Of a stretch of 64,000 nt of DNA, positions 43,920-52,321 are shown in pieces. Origin of the DNA: Saprospiraceae bacterium (lineage in GTDB: Bacteria; Bacteroidota; Bacteroidia; Chitinophagales; Saprospiraceae); the NCBI GenBank assembly GCA_013214355.1, contig JABSSL010000043.1, positions 16,264 to 80,263 of the forward strand, in the 5' to 3' direction. The position numbers and the translations under genes were made by a program. The first letter of the stretch is position 1, and each line of letters opens with the position of its first letter. A model generated the notes under the pieces. It did not search any database, had not been told where the DNA came from, and saw only the letters and a program-made list of their open reading frames with translations.

Positions 43920-44732
43920 ATGTTAAAAACACTGATCATTGATGACGAAAAGGACGCTAGAGATGCCTTCCGAATTTTGATTGATAAATTCGTGACTGAT
44001 ATCGAGATTATCGGAGAAGCAGATGGAGTGAAGAGTGGCGTACAGCAAATTGAAGCGCTACAACCGGAGGTTGTGTTTTTGGATATCAATATGCAGGACG
44101 GAACGGGCTTTGATCTATTGGATCAACTGGATGAAATGAATTTTCACCTGGTCTTCGTCACTGCCTATGATCAATATGCCATCAAAGCCTTCAAATATGC
44201 TGCCCTGGATTATCTCCTCAAGCCGATCGATTTGCAGGAATTAAGAAAGTGTGTAGCAAGGATTATGGATCTAGGTACCAAAGTGGAGACAGAGGCTCGA
44301 CTCACCTACTTGCAAGAATCCCTGCAAGCTCCCTTGAAGGACCAACTGATGGAAGAGTTTCGCTCGCTAATCCTAAGCTCCCAAAAGGAATATAAGCGTC
44401 GTTTTGCCATCAAGAAAACCGCGGGGATCTTTTTACTCAATACGACGGACATTGCTTACTTCTACGCCGATAATGATTTGGTTTTTGCCGTGGATAAAGA
44501 TCGAAAAAAGCACGTGGTGAATTTTCGAATGACGGAGCTGGAAAAGATACTGGATCCTACGGTTTTTTTTCGGATCAATCGAAGTGAAATGGTTAACCTT
44601 CAATACATCCAGAAAATGGAGCCGTATTTTGGCAACAGACTAGTGGTACATCTCAAAAATCAGACCGAAGGGCTAAAAACCAGCGGTGCCAAAACAGCTA
44701 CTTTTCGCAAGTGGGTGGAAGGGATTTCCTAA
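43920..44732 (+). CDS. LytTR-type response regulator
   Basis: A 270-residue regulator that pairs with the kinase immediately upstream. The receiver domain (about 1-125) has the acidic pocket IIDDEKDAR, phospho-Asp55 (VFLDINMQDG), the TAYD switch and K-P loop (LLKPIDL). The C-terminal LytTR DNA-binding domain (about 165-265) includes FAIKKTAGIFLLNTTDIAYFYAD and the FFRINRSEMVNLQYIQKM block, which contacts DNA. The targets are unknown; the ankyrin/lipocalin-like gene that follows after 180 bp in the same direction is a candidate. Confidence 0.94.
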   Translation: MLKTLIIDDEKDARDAFRILIDKFVTDIEIIGEADGVKSGVQQIEALQPEVVFLDINMQDGTGFDLLDQLDEMNFHLVFVTAYDQYAIKAFKYAALDYLLKPIDLQELRKCVARIMDLGTKVETEARLTYLQESLQAPLKDQLMEEFRSLILSSQKEYKRRFAIKKTAGIFLLNTTDIAYFYADNDLVFAVDKDRKKHVVNFRMTELEKILDPTVFFRINRSEMVNLQYIQKMEPYFGNRLVVHLKNQTEGLKTSGAKTATFRKWVEGIS

Positions 44733-44910
44733 TTCCCATTAGCCAAGACCGAAGGCTTCCCATCCTGCTTGTCAGTTGGCTGACAATCTCCTCGTCAATC
44801 GAGCAAAAAGCTGTAAAAAACAATTATTCTTTACCGATTCAAGCCCTAGAAACTCGCTATTCCGCCCTGAGGAGACTCATTTTTGTGGTCGATCAAAATG
44901 ACTTGTTGAG

Positions 44911-46590
44911 ATGTTGACCACCTTATTGCGATACGGAAAAGTAAGCTTGGAGTACTCTTGTATTAGCCTGCTGATGACAATCAGTTGGGCTGCGATTGTT
45001 CCTCCTACGATTTGGGAAGACTTAATTCCAACTGATGATCTGGAAGCTTTTCAAAAACTGAGTTTACCGGCTCCTGATACCGCCAAATGTCTGAAAATGT
45101 GTATCGAAAAGGGGGCAGTTCGCATCGCACAACACCTTATTTCGAATCTAGAAAACCCTAATCAATTAGATAAGGCTGGGCAAGGGCCCATGCATTATGC
45201 CGTTTTGCATGATCAATTACTAGTAGTAGAATCACTTTTAAGCAGGTCCGCCGAGGTGGACCTGCGCACTAGCACAGCGTTGCAAGCTACACCCTTGATG
45301 TTTGCTTGCTCTAGAAATCACCCGGAAACATTCCAGCTACTTATTGAGCATGGAGCGGATATCAATGCCGTAGATGCCAAGGGCGATCCCGTGGCAAATT
45401 GGGCCGCCTACTACGGCAATCGCGCGGCCTTATCAACCCTGGTTGGAAGGGGAGTGGACCTTAATATTCAAACCAAACATGGAGATGCCGCCGATGTGCT
45501 GTTGCGCCTCTGGCATGATCCGAAGGATCTGAATGTTTTTGACGGATCTATTTTGGAAAAGCTGGTATCAGAAAAACAAAAGGAGTTGTTTCATGCCATT
45601 AGCCATAAACAGGCATCTGAAGTGCGGAATTTGCTCGATCAGGGTATTGATCCAAATACTACAGATGCCTATGGCTCTCCTTTGTTGCACCAAGTTGTTG
45701 CAAGGGGAAAGGTAGACATGTTAGAACTACTATTGAGCTATGATGAGCTTAAGATAGACGCCTACAATAGAGTGGGGCAGACCGCACTTAGCCTAGCGGC
45801 ACGCTGGGAACGAGGGGATATGGTGGAGCTACTCCTGCAAGCAGGAGCTGAACCGAATGCTGCCGGCGAACGCTATCAGCTTACACCGCTGATTGGCAGT
45901 GTGATAGGACGGAATTTGGAAATCACTAATATTTTGGTTGAGGCAGGAGCATCCATAGATCATAAGGATAAGATCAACGATGCTGCTGCCCTTCATTGGG
46001 CTTTCTTTTATGGGAATGAAGCGGCGGTCATGGCTCTCTTAGAAGCTGGGGCAGACTATCGCACCCCAGCCCTTGGAAACACAAATAGCTTGTTGAGTTT
46101 AACGGAAGAGATGGGAACCCCGCAGGTGAAAGAAAAGGTAAGAGAGTATGAAAAAAACAGGGACGCCATAGTTGGCTCCTGGACACTCACCGAGATCCAA
46201 TACATTTACTCGGATACAATCTACATAGTGGAAAATCCTGCGGGGGGCATCTTTATGGGGAACCCAGAACGCTACCTAATCATGTACCACCCAACACAAC
46301 AAGCACGCCCCGTCTTTAAAGACTTCAGCCAACCTACTTGTGAAGAACTGCGTTCTGCCTTCCAGCATTTGGTTTTCAACACGGGTAAGTATCTTCTGAC
46401 AGATAGTTTAATGACCGTAAGTCCGGATCTAGCTCGAGTACCTGGATTTGAGGGGGCTAAACAGCTTTACCGCTACTCGATCCAAGATAAACAGCTTACT
46501 TTGACATTGTTTGATGAAACTTATCCCAACGGGAAAAAACCAGAATGGTATGGCAAATTGCAGATTCAGTTGCAATTCCAACAAGAATAA
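44911..46590 (+). CDS. Ankyrin-repeat protein with C-terminal lipocalin-like domain
   Basis: A 559-residue protein. After an N-terminal hydrophobic stretch (CISLLMTISWAAIVPP) that may act as a signal or anchor, about ten ankyrin repeats run from residue 90 to 400 (TPLMFACSRNHPETFQLLIEHGADINAVD is the clearest, then further units ending at LLEAGADYRTPALG). The last 140 residues start with IVGSWTLTEIQYIYS and look like a lipocalin-like (DUF4923/lipocalin_4 type) barrel, seen also in lone secreted proteins. The fusion of ankyrins with that domain is unusual. It overlaps the next frame slightly at its end, so the AraC gene downstream may be coupled. Confidence 0.8.
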   Translation: MLTTLLRYGKVSLEYSCISLLMTISWAAIVPPTIWEDLIPTDDLEAFQKLSLPAPDTAKCLKMCIEKGAVRIAQHLISNLENPNQLDKAGQGPMHYAVLHDQLLVVESLLSRSAEVDLRTSTALQATPLMFACSRNHPETFQLLIEHGADINAVDAKGDPVANWAAYYGNRAALSTLVGRGVDLNIQTKHGDAADVLLRLWHDPKDLNVFDGSILEKLVSEKQKELFHAISHKQASEVRNLLDQGIDPNTTDAYGSPLLHQVVARGKVDMLELLLSYDELKIDAYNRVGQTALSLAARWERGDMVELLLQAGAEPNAAGERYQLTPLIGSVIGRNLEITNILVEAGASIDHKDKINDAAALHWAFFYGNEAAVMALLEAGADYRTPALGNTNSLLSLTEEMGTPQVKEKVREYEKNRDAIVGSWTLTEIQYIYSDTIYIVENPAGGIFMGNPERYLIMYHPTQQARPVFKDFSQPTCEELRSAFQHLVFNTGKYLLTDSLMTVSPDLARVPGFEGAKQLYRYSIQDKQLTLTLFDETYPNGKKPEWYGKLQIQLQFQQE

Positions 46591-46619
46591 AGTCAGCTGG
46601 GGCTGTAAATTGGTCTTTA

Positions 46620-47687
46620 ATGCCGTGGATTAAATTCATACTACTTTGTTACGCTTTGCTGGCCATCTTTGTATCGGGTGGACTCTTCTTCAAGGACAGG
46701 CACTATGCTTCTAAGTTGTTGGCGTTATTTACCCTGCTGATGGGCCTAGAAATGATCAACTACGTGTATGCTACTACCGCTCTGCTAAGTATTTCCAAGG
46801 TCTTTGTAGCTAGGTACTATTTTTATGTTGGCTTTCTCTATGGACCAATACTCTGGTTTTATCTGCTCTTTCTATGGGATCAAAAGCGACAATTCAATTG
46901 GCGCGATTCGCTCCATTTGATCCCAATAATATTGGCCTTCTTGTATTTTTTCGACATCTTTATTTTACCAGGGGAGGAACGTATTGCCTTCATCCGAGCC
47001 CACTTTTTTGATCGGGTAATGCCACTCAATTACGCCCGTGCCCTTCACCTACTTATTTATGCCATTTTGATCGTCCGTTATTGCCTTAGGATGCCTGAAG
47101 ATTTATCCAAAATCAAGCGAGTATTAAGTTCAGGTATTGCGGCCATTTTCCTATTTACCTCTGTTTTGATGTTGGGCTTTACTTGTTTTGCCAGGGATTG
47201 GCATGACTTCGCTCCTTATTATCTCATCATCAGTACCATCGTTTTTTCCATGGCCTACCTCCTTTATTTTCAACCCGATTTTATGGTGCGTTTAGGAGGG
47301 AAATATGTGCATTCTGGTATTGGAAAAGCGGATATGGAACGTATACGAGCCAAGATTGAGCAAAGCTTACAGCAGCATCAGCTTTTTCTACAGCGGAATT
47401 TGAATCTCAAAACCTTAGCTGTAAGTATAGATGAAAAACCACACCATCTATCCCAAACCTTTTCCCGCCTAATCCAGGAGTCCTTCAATGAGCATGTCAA
47501 TCGCTATCGCATTGATTATGCCAAGGAAATTCTCTTGGATCCTGCTTTTGCCCACCTTACCATAGAAGCGATAGCCCAAGAAGCTGGGTTCAACAATCGG
47601 GTTACCTTCAACAAGTTTTTCCAAAAGTTTACGGGAATGAAGCCCTCAGCCTACAAAAGTATGGGCGTAAGCTTTGGATCCCCTTGA
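46620..47687 (+). CDS. Membrane-anchored AraC-family transcriptional regulator
   Basis: A 355-residue regulator. Start 46620 is chosen because the longer frame overlaps the previous gene and only this one opens with the membrane region. Residues about 1-220 have seven hydrophobic helices (FILLCYALLAIFVSGGLFF, GFLYGPILWFYLLFLW, AIFLFTSVLMLGFTCFA and others). The C-terminal 110 residues carry the AraC double HTH (LKTLAVSIDEKPHHLSQTFS and IEAIAQEAGFNNRVTFNKFF, ending in MKPSAYK). This layout is common in Bacteroidota and suggests a membrane-sensed signal passed directly to DNA. It lies 30 bp after the ankyrin gene. Confidence 0.88.
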   Translation: MPWIKFILLCYALLAIFVSGGLFFKDRHYASKLLALFTLLMGLEMINYVYATTALLSISKVFVARYYFYVGFLYGPILWFYLLFLWDQKRQFNWRDSLHLIPIILAFLYFFDIFILPGEERIAFIRAHFFDRVMPLNYARALHLLIYAILIVRYCLRMPEDLSKIKRVLSSGIAAIFLFTSVLMLGFTCFARDWHDFAPYYLIISTIVFSMAYLLYFQPDFMVRLGGKYVHSGIGKADMERIRAKIEQSLQQHQLFLQRNLNLKTLAVSIDEKPHHLSQTFSRLIQESFNEHVNRYRIDYAKEILLDPAFAHLTIEAIAQEAGFNNRVTFNKFFQKFTGMKPSAYKSMGVSFGSP

Positions 47688-47795
47688 ATTTGCTTAATCG
47701 TAGACACTTCGGCTAATTTTTCCCCCTCAGCGTTCTGAATCCCAACCAAGCTTGCGGATTATTGTTAGCTGTTTTTCTATTCTGAAATTTGGTAT

Positions 47796-48341
47796 ATGCA
47801 GACAATCGCAATTTTATTCATGGCTTTACTTTTTGGGCAAGGTGCCCCCGGAAAGATAGATTTTGGAAAAAGAACCTCGGCTCCAGGCTGGCAAGTGATC
47901 AATGATGGAGTGATGGGCGGCCTATCTTATGGGGACGTTAACTTTACCAGTAACAGTGTTCGTTTCTTTGGACGAGTATCCTTAGCTAACAACGGTGGTT
48001 TTGCTTCCTTTCGATCTCCCTTCGGAAAGATTGATCTTTCAGAATTCAGTAGTGTCCGATTTCGGGTGAGGGGCGAGGGAATTCGCTGCGCCTTTACCTT
48101 AGAAACCGATCGGCGATTTTGGATGCCAAATTACAAGCACCAATTAAAGCTAGAGAATGAGGGATGGGAAGTGCTTGAGTTGTCTTTAGCGGATTTTAAG
48201 CAGTATCGACTGGGTAGGCCAACAGGTAGGGCCTTGCTACCTGAAACTAAGGGAGAAATAATTCGAATGGGCTGGATTACCGATGAAAAGAAAGAGGGTC
48301 CCTTCAGTTTGGAAATCGACTACGTTGAATTTATCCGCTAG
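47796..48341 (+). CDS. CIA30-like carbohydrate-binding-fold protein
   Basis: A 181-residue protein with a short N-terminal signal peptide (TIAILFMALLFGQGAPG) and the CIA30/NDUFAF1-like domain: WQVINDGVMGGLSYG, FGRVSLANNGGFASFRSPFG, LSEFSSVRFRVRGEG, and the closing SLEIDYVEF. The fold is a beta-sandwich related to carbohydrate-binding modules. In mitochondria CIA30 is a complex I assembly factor; in bacteria the role is unknown. It is a lone gene, converging on a methyltransferase gene with 9 bp between the stops. Confidence 0.88.
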   Translation: MQTIAILFMALLFGQGAPGKIDFGKRTSAPGWQVINDGVMGGLSYGDVNFTSNSVRFFGRVSLANNGGFASFRSPFGKIDLSEFSSVRFRVRGEGIRCAFTLETDRRFWMPNYKHQLKLENEGWEVLELSLADFKQYRLGRPTGRALLPETKGEIIRMGWITDEKKEGPFSLEIDYVEFIR

Positions 48342-48350
48342 TTTTTCGCA

Positions 48351-49202
48351 CTAGATAAGTTCAAAAAGACTGCTTTCTAGATCAGTTCTTACTTTAAATT
48401 GGCTACGAAAGGTCAACTGGTCTCCTGCTTGCACTCTTTTTTCCTCAAGCGGTACAAGGGTCAAGGGCATCAAGCTGTCCGTACTGTAAAAGCTAACCGT
48501 AGGGCTTAATTCAACCAAGCTACTCAATCTGGCACAATTGATCGTACCACCTAGGAGGGCCTCCATGCTAATTTGGAAATCAATCGTTTCTGAGCATTGC
48601 GCTGTAAAATCAAAGACGTTGAAAACCTTGGATTGCGTCATAATACGTGGTGCTGTAATCCCAGTAAATTGAGGAAGACTAGCCGGACAAGGAACGCCCA
48701 TGATTTCAAAGTCATACTGACCCAACTCAACCAGGTTGAGGACTTTGGAAGGAATAGAAATTCCATCCGGTCTTAAAATGTGACTCCGAGCGTGATTCAT
48801 TACCGGTACCTGCGGCTCATTGATGCACCAGATCGACATCATTTCTACCAATAGCGTATCTGCCTTTTCCGCTGGGATGAAATCCAAGGCATCTGCTAAA
48901 TGCAACTCAATCTTATCCGCGTAAGCCGAATGCTCAATATTCTTCTTGGCAAAGGCATAAATTGCCGGGTCTTTTTCGACAGCATATACCTTTCGGCATC
49001 TACTTGCCGCATAGATGGCGAACACTCCGGTGCCAATCCCTAGTTCACAGTGTATTCCTTCCGGCTGTAGCACCTCGTCTAAAGCCTTCTTTATACGCCC
49101 AACCCGCTCGGTATCCTTGAGCATTTCCAGATGATAGGATAGACCAAAGTTGCCCATCTGGTCCTCATACTTTGGTGTGTGGTGATCTAATCTACTTGAC
49201 AT
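48351..49202 (-). CDS. SAM-dependent methyltransferase (PRMT-like)
   Basis: A 283-residue class I methyltransferase. Motif I HCELGIGTGVFAIYAASR (about 51-68), then Glu/Asp in YAVEKDPAIYAFAKKN, and motif post-I LHLADALDFIPAEKADTLLVEMM, whose EMM and following turn resemble the double-E loop of protein arginine methyltransferases. The C-terminal beta-rich half (about 150-283) also matches PRMT-like proteins. It might methylate a protein side chain, but bacterial members are mostly untested. It is the second gene of a unit with the VOC-family protein 8 bp upstream. Confidence 0.82.
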   Translation of the reverse strand: MSSRLDHHTPKYEDQMGNFGLSYHLEMLKDTERVGRIKKALDEVLQPEGIHCELGIGTGVFAIYAASRCRKVYAVEKDPAIYAFAKKNIEHSAYADKIELHLADALDFIPAEKADTLLVEMMSIWCINEPQVPVMNHARSHILRPDGISIPSKVLNLVELGQYDFEIMGVPCPASLPQFTGITAPRIMTQSKVFNVFDFTAQCSETIDFQISMEALLGGTINCARLSSLVELSPTVSFYSTDSLMPLTLVPLEEKRVQAGDQLTFRSQFKVRTDLESSLFELI

Positions 49203-49210
49203 CTCATAGT

Positions 49211-49597
49211 TTACTGAAATTGAAAATTCGGTATGGGGGCAGAAACATCGACCAAGGTTCCATCGGGATCCCTAAGAAATAGACGTCGTTGTCCATAGAA
49301 AGTATCATGAGGCGCTTGCAAAACAGTGAAATTTTCTTGCTGCGCCTTTTGGAAGTAGGGTTCAACGTCGTCCACCACAAAAGTGAGATAACAACCTTGT
49401 GGGGACTTTTGATCGTCCGGTGGTACGATTTCACTTGTCCGAAGAATTAGCCCTAATTCAAGCCCCGTTTTCTTATCCTGCAATTGGACAAACCAATCGC
49501 TATCAAAATTTACGGAAAGATCAAACAAACTCGTGTAAAAGGATTTGCTAGCTTCCAAGTGGTCGCTACAAAGATTGGTCATGAATCGATTTATCAT
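49211..49597 (-). CDS. VOC-family (glyoxalase/bleomycin-resistance-like) protein
   Basis: A 128-residue single VOC module: RFMTNLCSDHLEASKSFYTSLF opens the first beta-alpha-beta-beta-beta unit, with His near the usual metal site, and RRLFLRDPDGTLVDVSAP closes the second (the D-P-D-G-T loop and Asp ligand region). VOC proteins bind or turn over small substrates, including antibiotics and dihydroxy compounds. It is cotranscribed with the methyltransferase gene. The upstream gap of 245 bp holds a sigma-54 promoter facing the other way. Confidence 0.86.
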   Translation of the reverse strand: MINRFMTNLCSDHLEASKSFYTSLFDLSVNFDSDWFVQLQDKKTGLELGLILRTSEIVPPDDQKSPQGCYLTFVVDDVEPYFQKAQQENFTVLQAPHDTFYGQRRLFLRDPDGTLVDVSAPIPNFQFQ

Positions 49598-49671
49598 AAT
49601 AGAGTTAGGGTTTTCAAGAGCGCTTTTAGTATGAGCAGGTGCCTAAAAAGAGTACAAAATTGAATTCCTAT

Positions 49672-49707
49672 TGTTCATATTCGAACACTTTTCGTTCATT
49701 TTCGCAC
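49672..49707. promoter_or_regulatory. Candidate enhancer sites for a sigma-54 activator
   Basis: GTTCATATTCGAAC (49673-49686; with flanks TGTTC-6-GAACA, a palindrome) and GTTCATTTTCGCAC (49694-49707) are two related boxes 21 bp apart. They lie 55-90 bp upstream of the -24/-12 promoter, the usual place for binding sites of an enhancer-binding protein. Confidence 0.6.
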
Positions 49708-49763
49708 AATACTAAGCCTTTGTTTTGAATTTAAATAATTGATAATCAAATTTTTATTCCTTC

Positions 49764-49779
49764 TGGCATGTCCCTTGCC
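49764..49779 (+). promoter_or_regulatory. Sigma-54 (-24/-12) promoter of the permease pair
   Basis: TGGCATGTCCCTTGCC: the GG (49765-49766) and GC (49777-49778) are exactly ten bases apart, as required for RpoN. It matches TGGCAC-5-TTGCA/T at all but two bases. The start codon is at 49843, giving a leader of about 50 bases. A TAGGTTTG box at 49785-49792 is a less convincing alternative for the housekeeping sigma. Confidence 0.85.
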
Positions 49780-49842
49780 TTTTGTAGGTTTGAAAACAAT
49801 CTACTCGTAGATTTTTAGGTCCTTAACCCATCAAAATCTCCC

Positions 49843-52272
49843 ATGTTGAAGCAAAGTATACAATTGATCTTTCGGCGCCTGAAGAGAAAGGCAGGCTACT
49901 CCACGATCCACTTGTTGGGACTGACGGCGGGATTTACGAGCTGTTTGTTGATATTTCTGCTGGTTAGGTATGAGGGGAGTTTTGATATGCATCATGCTAA
50001 AAAAGACAGGATATATCGAATCAATACCGAATCATTGGAGGATGGTGATCTTGAGATCATGTCCTCTGCTCCTTTTCCCCTGGCTAAAGCCTTTGAATTG
50101 GAATTTCAAACGGAGGCTGTTGGGCGGCTGTATTATCAGGAAGAGACGGTTTTAGGCAGTTCTGAAGCCAATCCCCAGGAAATTGAGCACGTATACTTTA
50201 GTGAGGGAGCCATTTTGTCCATCTTCGATTTTGATATCCTACAAGGAGAGGGGAGAACAGCCCTAGAAGAACCGGGTAATATTCTACTTTCTGCTTCCCT
50301 AGCGAAGCGTTTCTTTGGGGAGCAGGATCCCGTTGGATCCCGATTCTATATGGGTGCCCAAACTGTGCTACAAGTGGCTGGAGTCTACGCTGATGTTCCC
50401 GCAACTACACATATACCTGCCGCCGCATTAATCTCTTTTGGGAATTTGACCGAAGATATCGTAGGTCTACCCATGGAAAATTGGAGCATGTATCACAATG
50501 GACTAGCTACCTATGCCTTGTTAGATCAACCGATGCAAGCAGGGCAGTTTGATCAACAGCTCACTCAGTTTGCGAGTAAATACATGCATACGGCGGATGG
50601 ACCTGCTACCGATAAACCTGTACTTCAAGCTTTAACAGATATTCATTTTACGCCCATTGACCAGAATGGCTCACCGGTTGATCCCATTTCTAAGTCAGTG
50701 ATTTGGATTGCTATTAGCATTGGAGGTTTAATCCTGCTAATGGCTTGTTTCAACTTCATTAACCTAAGCCTAGCTTCCAATACAGAAAAGCGTTTGGAAG
50801 TGAGTATTCGGAAAGTCATCGGGGCAAGATCGTTTGAGATTTGGTCAAACTTCCTAGGAGAAGCTATTGTGTTGAGTTTGGCGGCCTTTATCCTCAGTAG
50901 AGTATTGGTAGAGGTGTTATTGCCGTTTATGAATACGCTACTTGGAAAGTCCCTAAGTGATCAGAGCCTTTGGTCCGTTCCTGTTTTGCTGTTCAGTTTA
51001 GCGATCGTACTACTGACTAGCTTGTTGGCTGGCGGGTATCCCGCTTTGGTGCTGGCTAAACAAGAGGCTAAACTTGCCCTGAAATCCAGTAAAACCTTTG
51101 GGCAGAGAGAAGATAGTGGTCTGAGAAGAGCGATAGTGGTAGCCCAATTTGTCATTACCATGGTCATCATTAGTGGTGCCGTTACCGTTTCACGTCAACT
51201 CAACTATATCCAAGATAAAGATCTGGGTTTTCAACAAACGGGAATACTGCAAATCGATTTGCAAGAATCAGGAAATAATGAGGTGATTACTCAGGAATGG
51301 ATGTCTAGACCAGAAGTTTCGGAGGTCTCCTTTTCCATCGGTGCACCTATGTCGGACATGGGCTTGGGAATGGCCGCATATCCTTACGGTGGGGATCCAG
51401 AAGCAGATGAATTTATTGTATCGATAAAAGCTGCGGATCAGCGCTATCTAAGCACTTATGGCCTAGAATTGGTTGCTGGTCGGGATATTACGCCGCTGGA
51501 GGCCCAGCGCATGGGGGCTTCCTACCCTGGGGAAAACGAAGTGCGCCCTGTAGTGGTGAACGCTGCTTTAGGTAAAACCTTAGGAATATTGGATCCACAG
51601 GAGCTTTTGGGTAAAAAAGTAGTGGTCTATATCAATAACTTTATTGGAGAAATCGTAGGCGTGGTAAAGGATTTTAATACGAGTTCTTTAAGAGAGGAAA
51701 TTGAGCCCACTATGATCACTCCCATGCCACCTCAATACTACACCATAGGCGTGCGTACGGAGGTAGAAAGACTACCAGAGACCATCGCTTTTCTAAAGGA
51801 TTCTTGGGGCGATCATTATCCGGGTAACCCTTTTAGTTACACCTTTTTGGAAGAGTATGTAAAAGGGCAGTATGCGGACGAGAATCGAACACTCACCTTG
51901 TTAAATATATTTGCGCTCTTAGCTATTTTGATCGCCTGCTTGGGGCTATTTGGTTTAGCCGCGATTCTTACAGCGCAACGCAAAAGGGAGGTAGGTTTGC
52001 GCAAGGTCTTGGGAGCCTCTATTGCTAGTATAGTCAATCTCTTGTCCAAGGATGTGGTGAGACTGGTCATGCTTTCCATTCTATTGGCAGGACCCTTTGC
52101 TTGGTGGATTTCTTTCAAATGGCTCGAAAACTTCACCTATCGGATAGACTTCAGCTGGACGGCCTTCCTGCTAGCTAGTGGTAGCCTTTTATTACTAGCC
52201 ATTGGTTCCATTAGTAGTCAGACTATCAAAGCCGCTTTGACCAACCCCGCCACCGTCATGAGAGAACAATAA
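49843..52272 (+). CDS. MacB/FtsX-type ABC transporter permease
   Basis: An 809-residue permease. Layout: N-terminal helix (FTSCLLIFLLVRYE), periplasmic MacB_PCD domain about 50-270, an FtsX domain with three helices about 280-400 (IGGLILLMACFNFINLSLAS, EVSIRKVIGARSFEIW), a second hydrophobic helix and periplasmic domain about 430-660, and a second FtsX domain at the end (KREVGLRKVLGASIASIVN). This two-FtsX form is specific to Bacteroidota and is used without a fused ATPase. It is followed by a paralogue 49 bp away. The sigma-54 promoter and enhancer sites upstream show regulation by an unknown activator. Role: lipoprotein, peptide or signal-molecule export, not resolved. Confidence 0.9.
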   Translation: MLKQSIQLIFRRLKRKAGYSTIHLLGLTAGFTSCLLIFLLVRYEGSFDMHHAKKDRIYRINTESLEDGDLEIMSSAPFPLAKAFELEFQTEAVGRLYYQEETVLGSSEANPQEIEHVYFSEGAILSIFDFDILQGEGRTALEEPGNILLSASLAKRFFGEQDPVGSRFYMGAQTVLQVAGVYADVPATTHIPAAALISFGNLTEDIVGLPMENWSMYHNGLATYALLDQPMQAGQFDQQLTQFASKYMHTADGPATDKPVLQALTDIHFTPIDQNGSPVDPISKSVIWIAISIGGLILLMACFNFINLSLASNTEKRLEVSIRKVIGARSFEIWSNFLGEAIVLSLAAFILSRVLVEVLLPFMNTLLGKSLSDQSLWSVPVLLFSLAIVLLTSLLAGGYPALVLAKQEAKLALKSSKTFGQREDSGLRRAIVVAQFVITMVIISGAVTVSRQLNYIQDKDLGFQQTGILQIDLQESGNNEVITQEWMSRPEVSEVSFSIGAPMSDMGLGMAAYPYGGDPEADEFIVSIKAADQRYLSTYGLELVAGRDITPLEAQRMGASYPGENEVRPVVVNAALGKTLGILDPQELLGKKVVVYINNFIGEIVGVVKDFNTSSLREEIEPTMITPMPPQYYTIGVRTEVERLPETIAFLKDSWGDHYPGNPFSYTFLEEYVKGQYADENRTLTLLNIFALLAILIACLGLFGLAAILTAQRKREVGLRKVLGASIASIVNLLSKDVVRLVMLSILLAGPFAWWISFKWLENFTYRIDFSWTAFLLASGSLLLLAIGSISSQTIKAALTNPATVMREQ

Positions 52273-52321
52273 TCACCCGAAAACTGGGCTAACCTTAAAA
52301 TTCCAACAAAAACCTCAAGCT

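Noticed and set aside
44711..44917. 68-codon plus-strand frame between LytTR and ankyrin genes
   Set aside because: It starts inside the LytTR gene, has no domain, and overlaps the ankyrin start.
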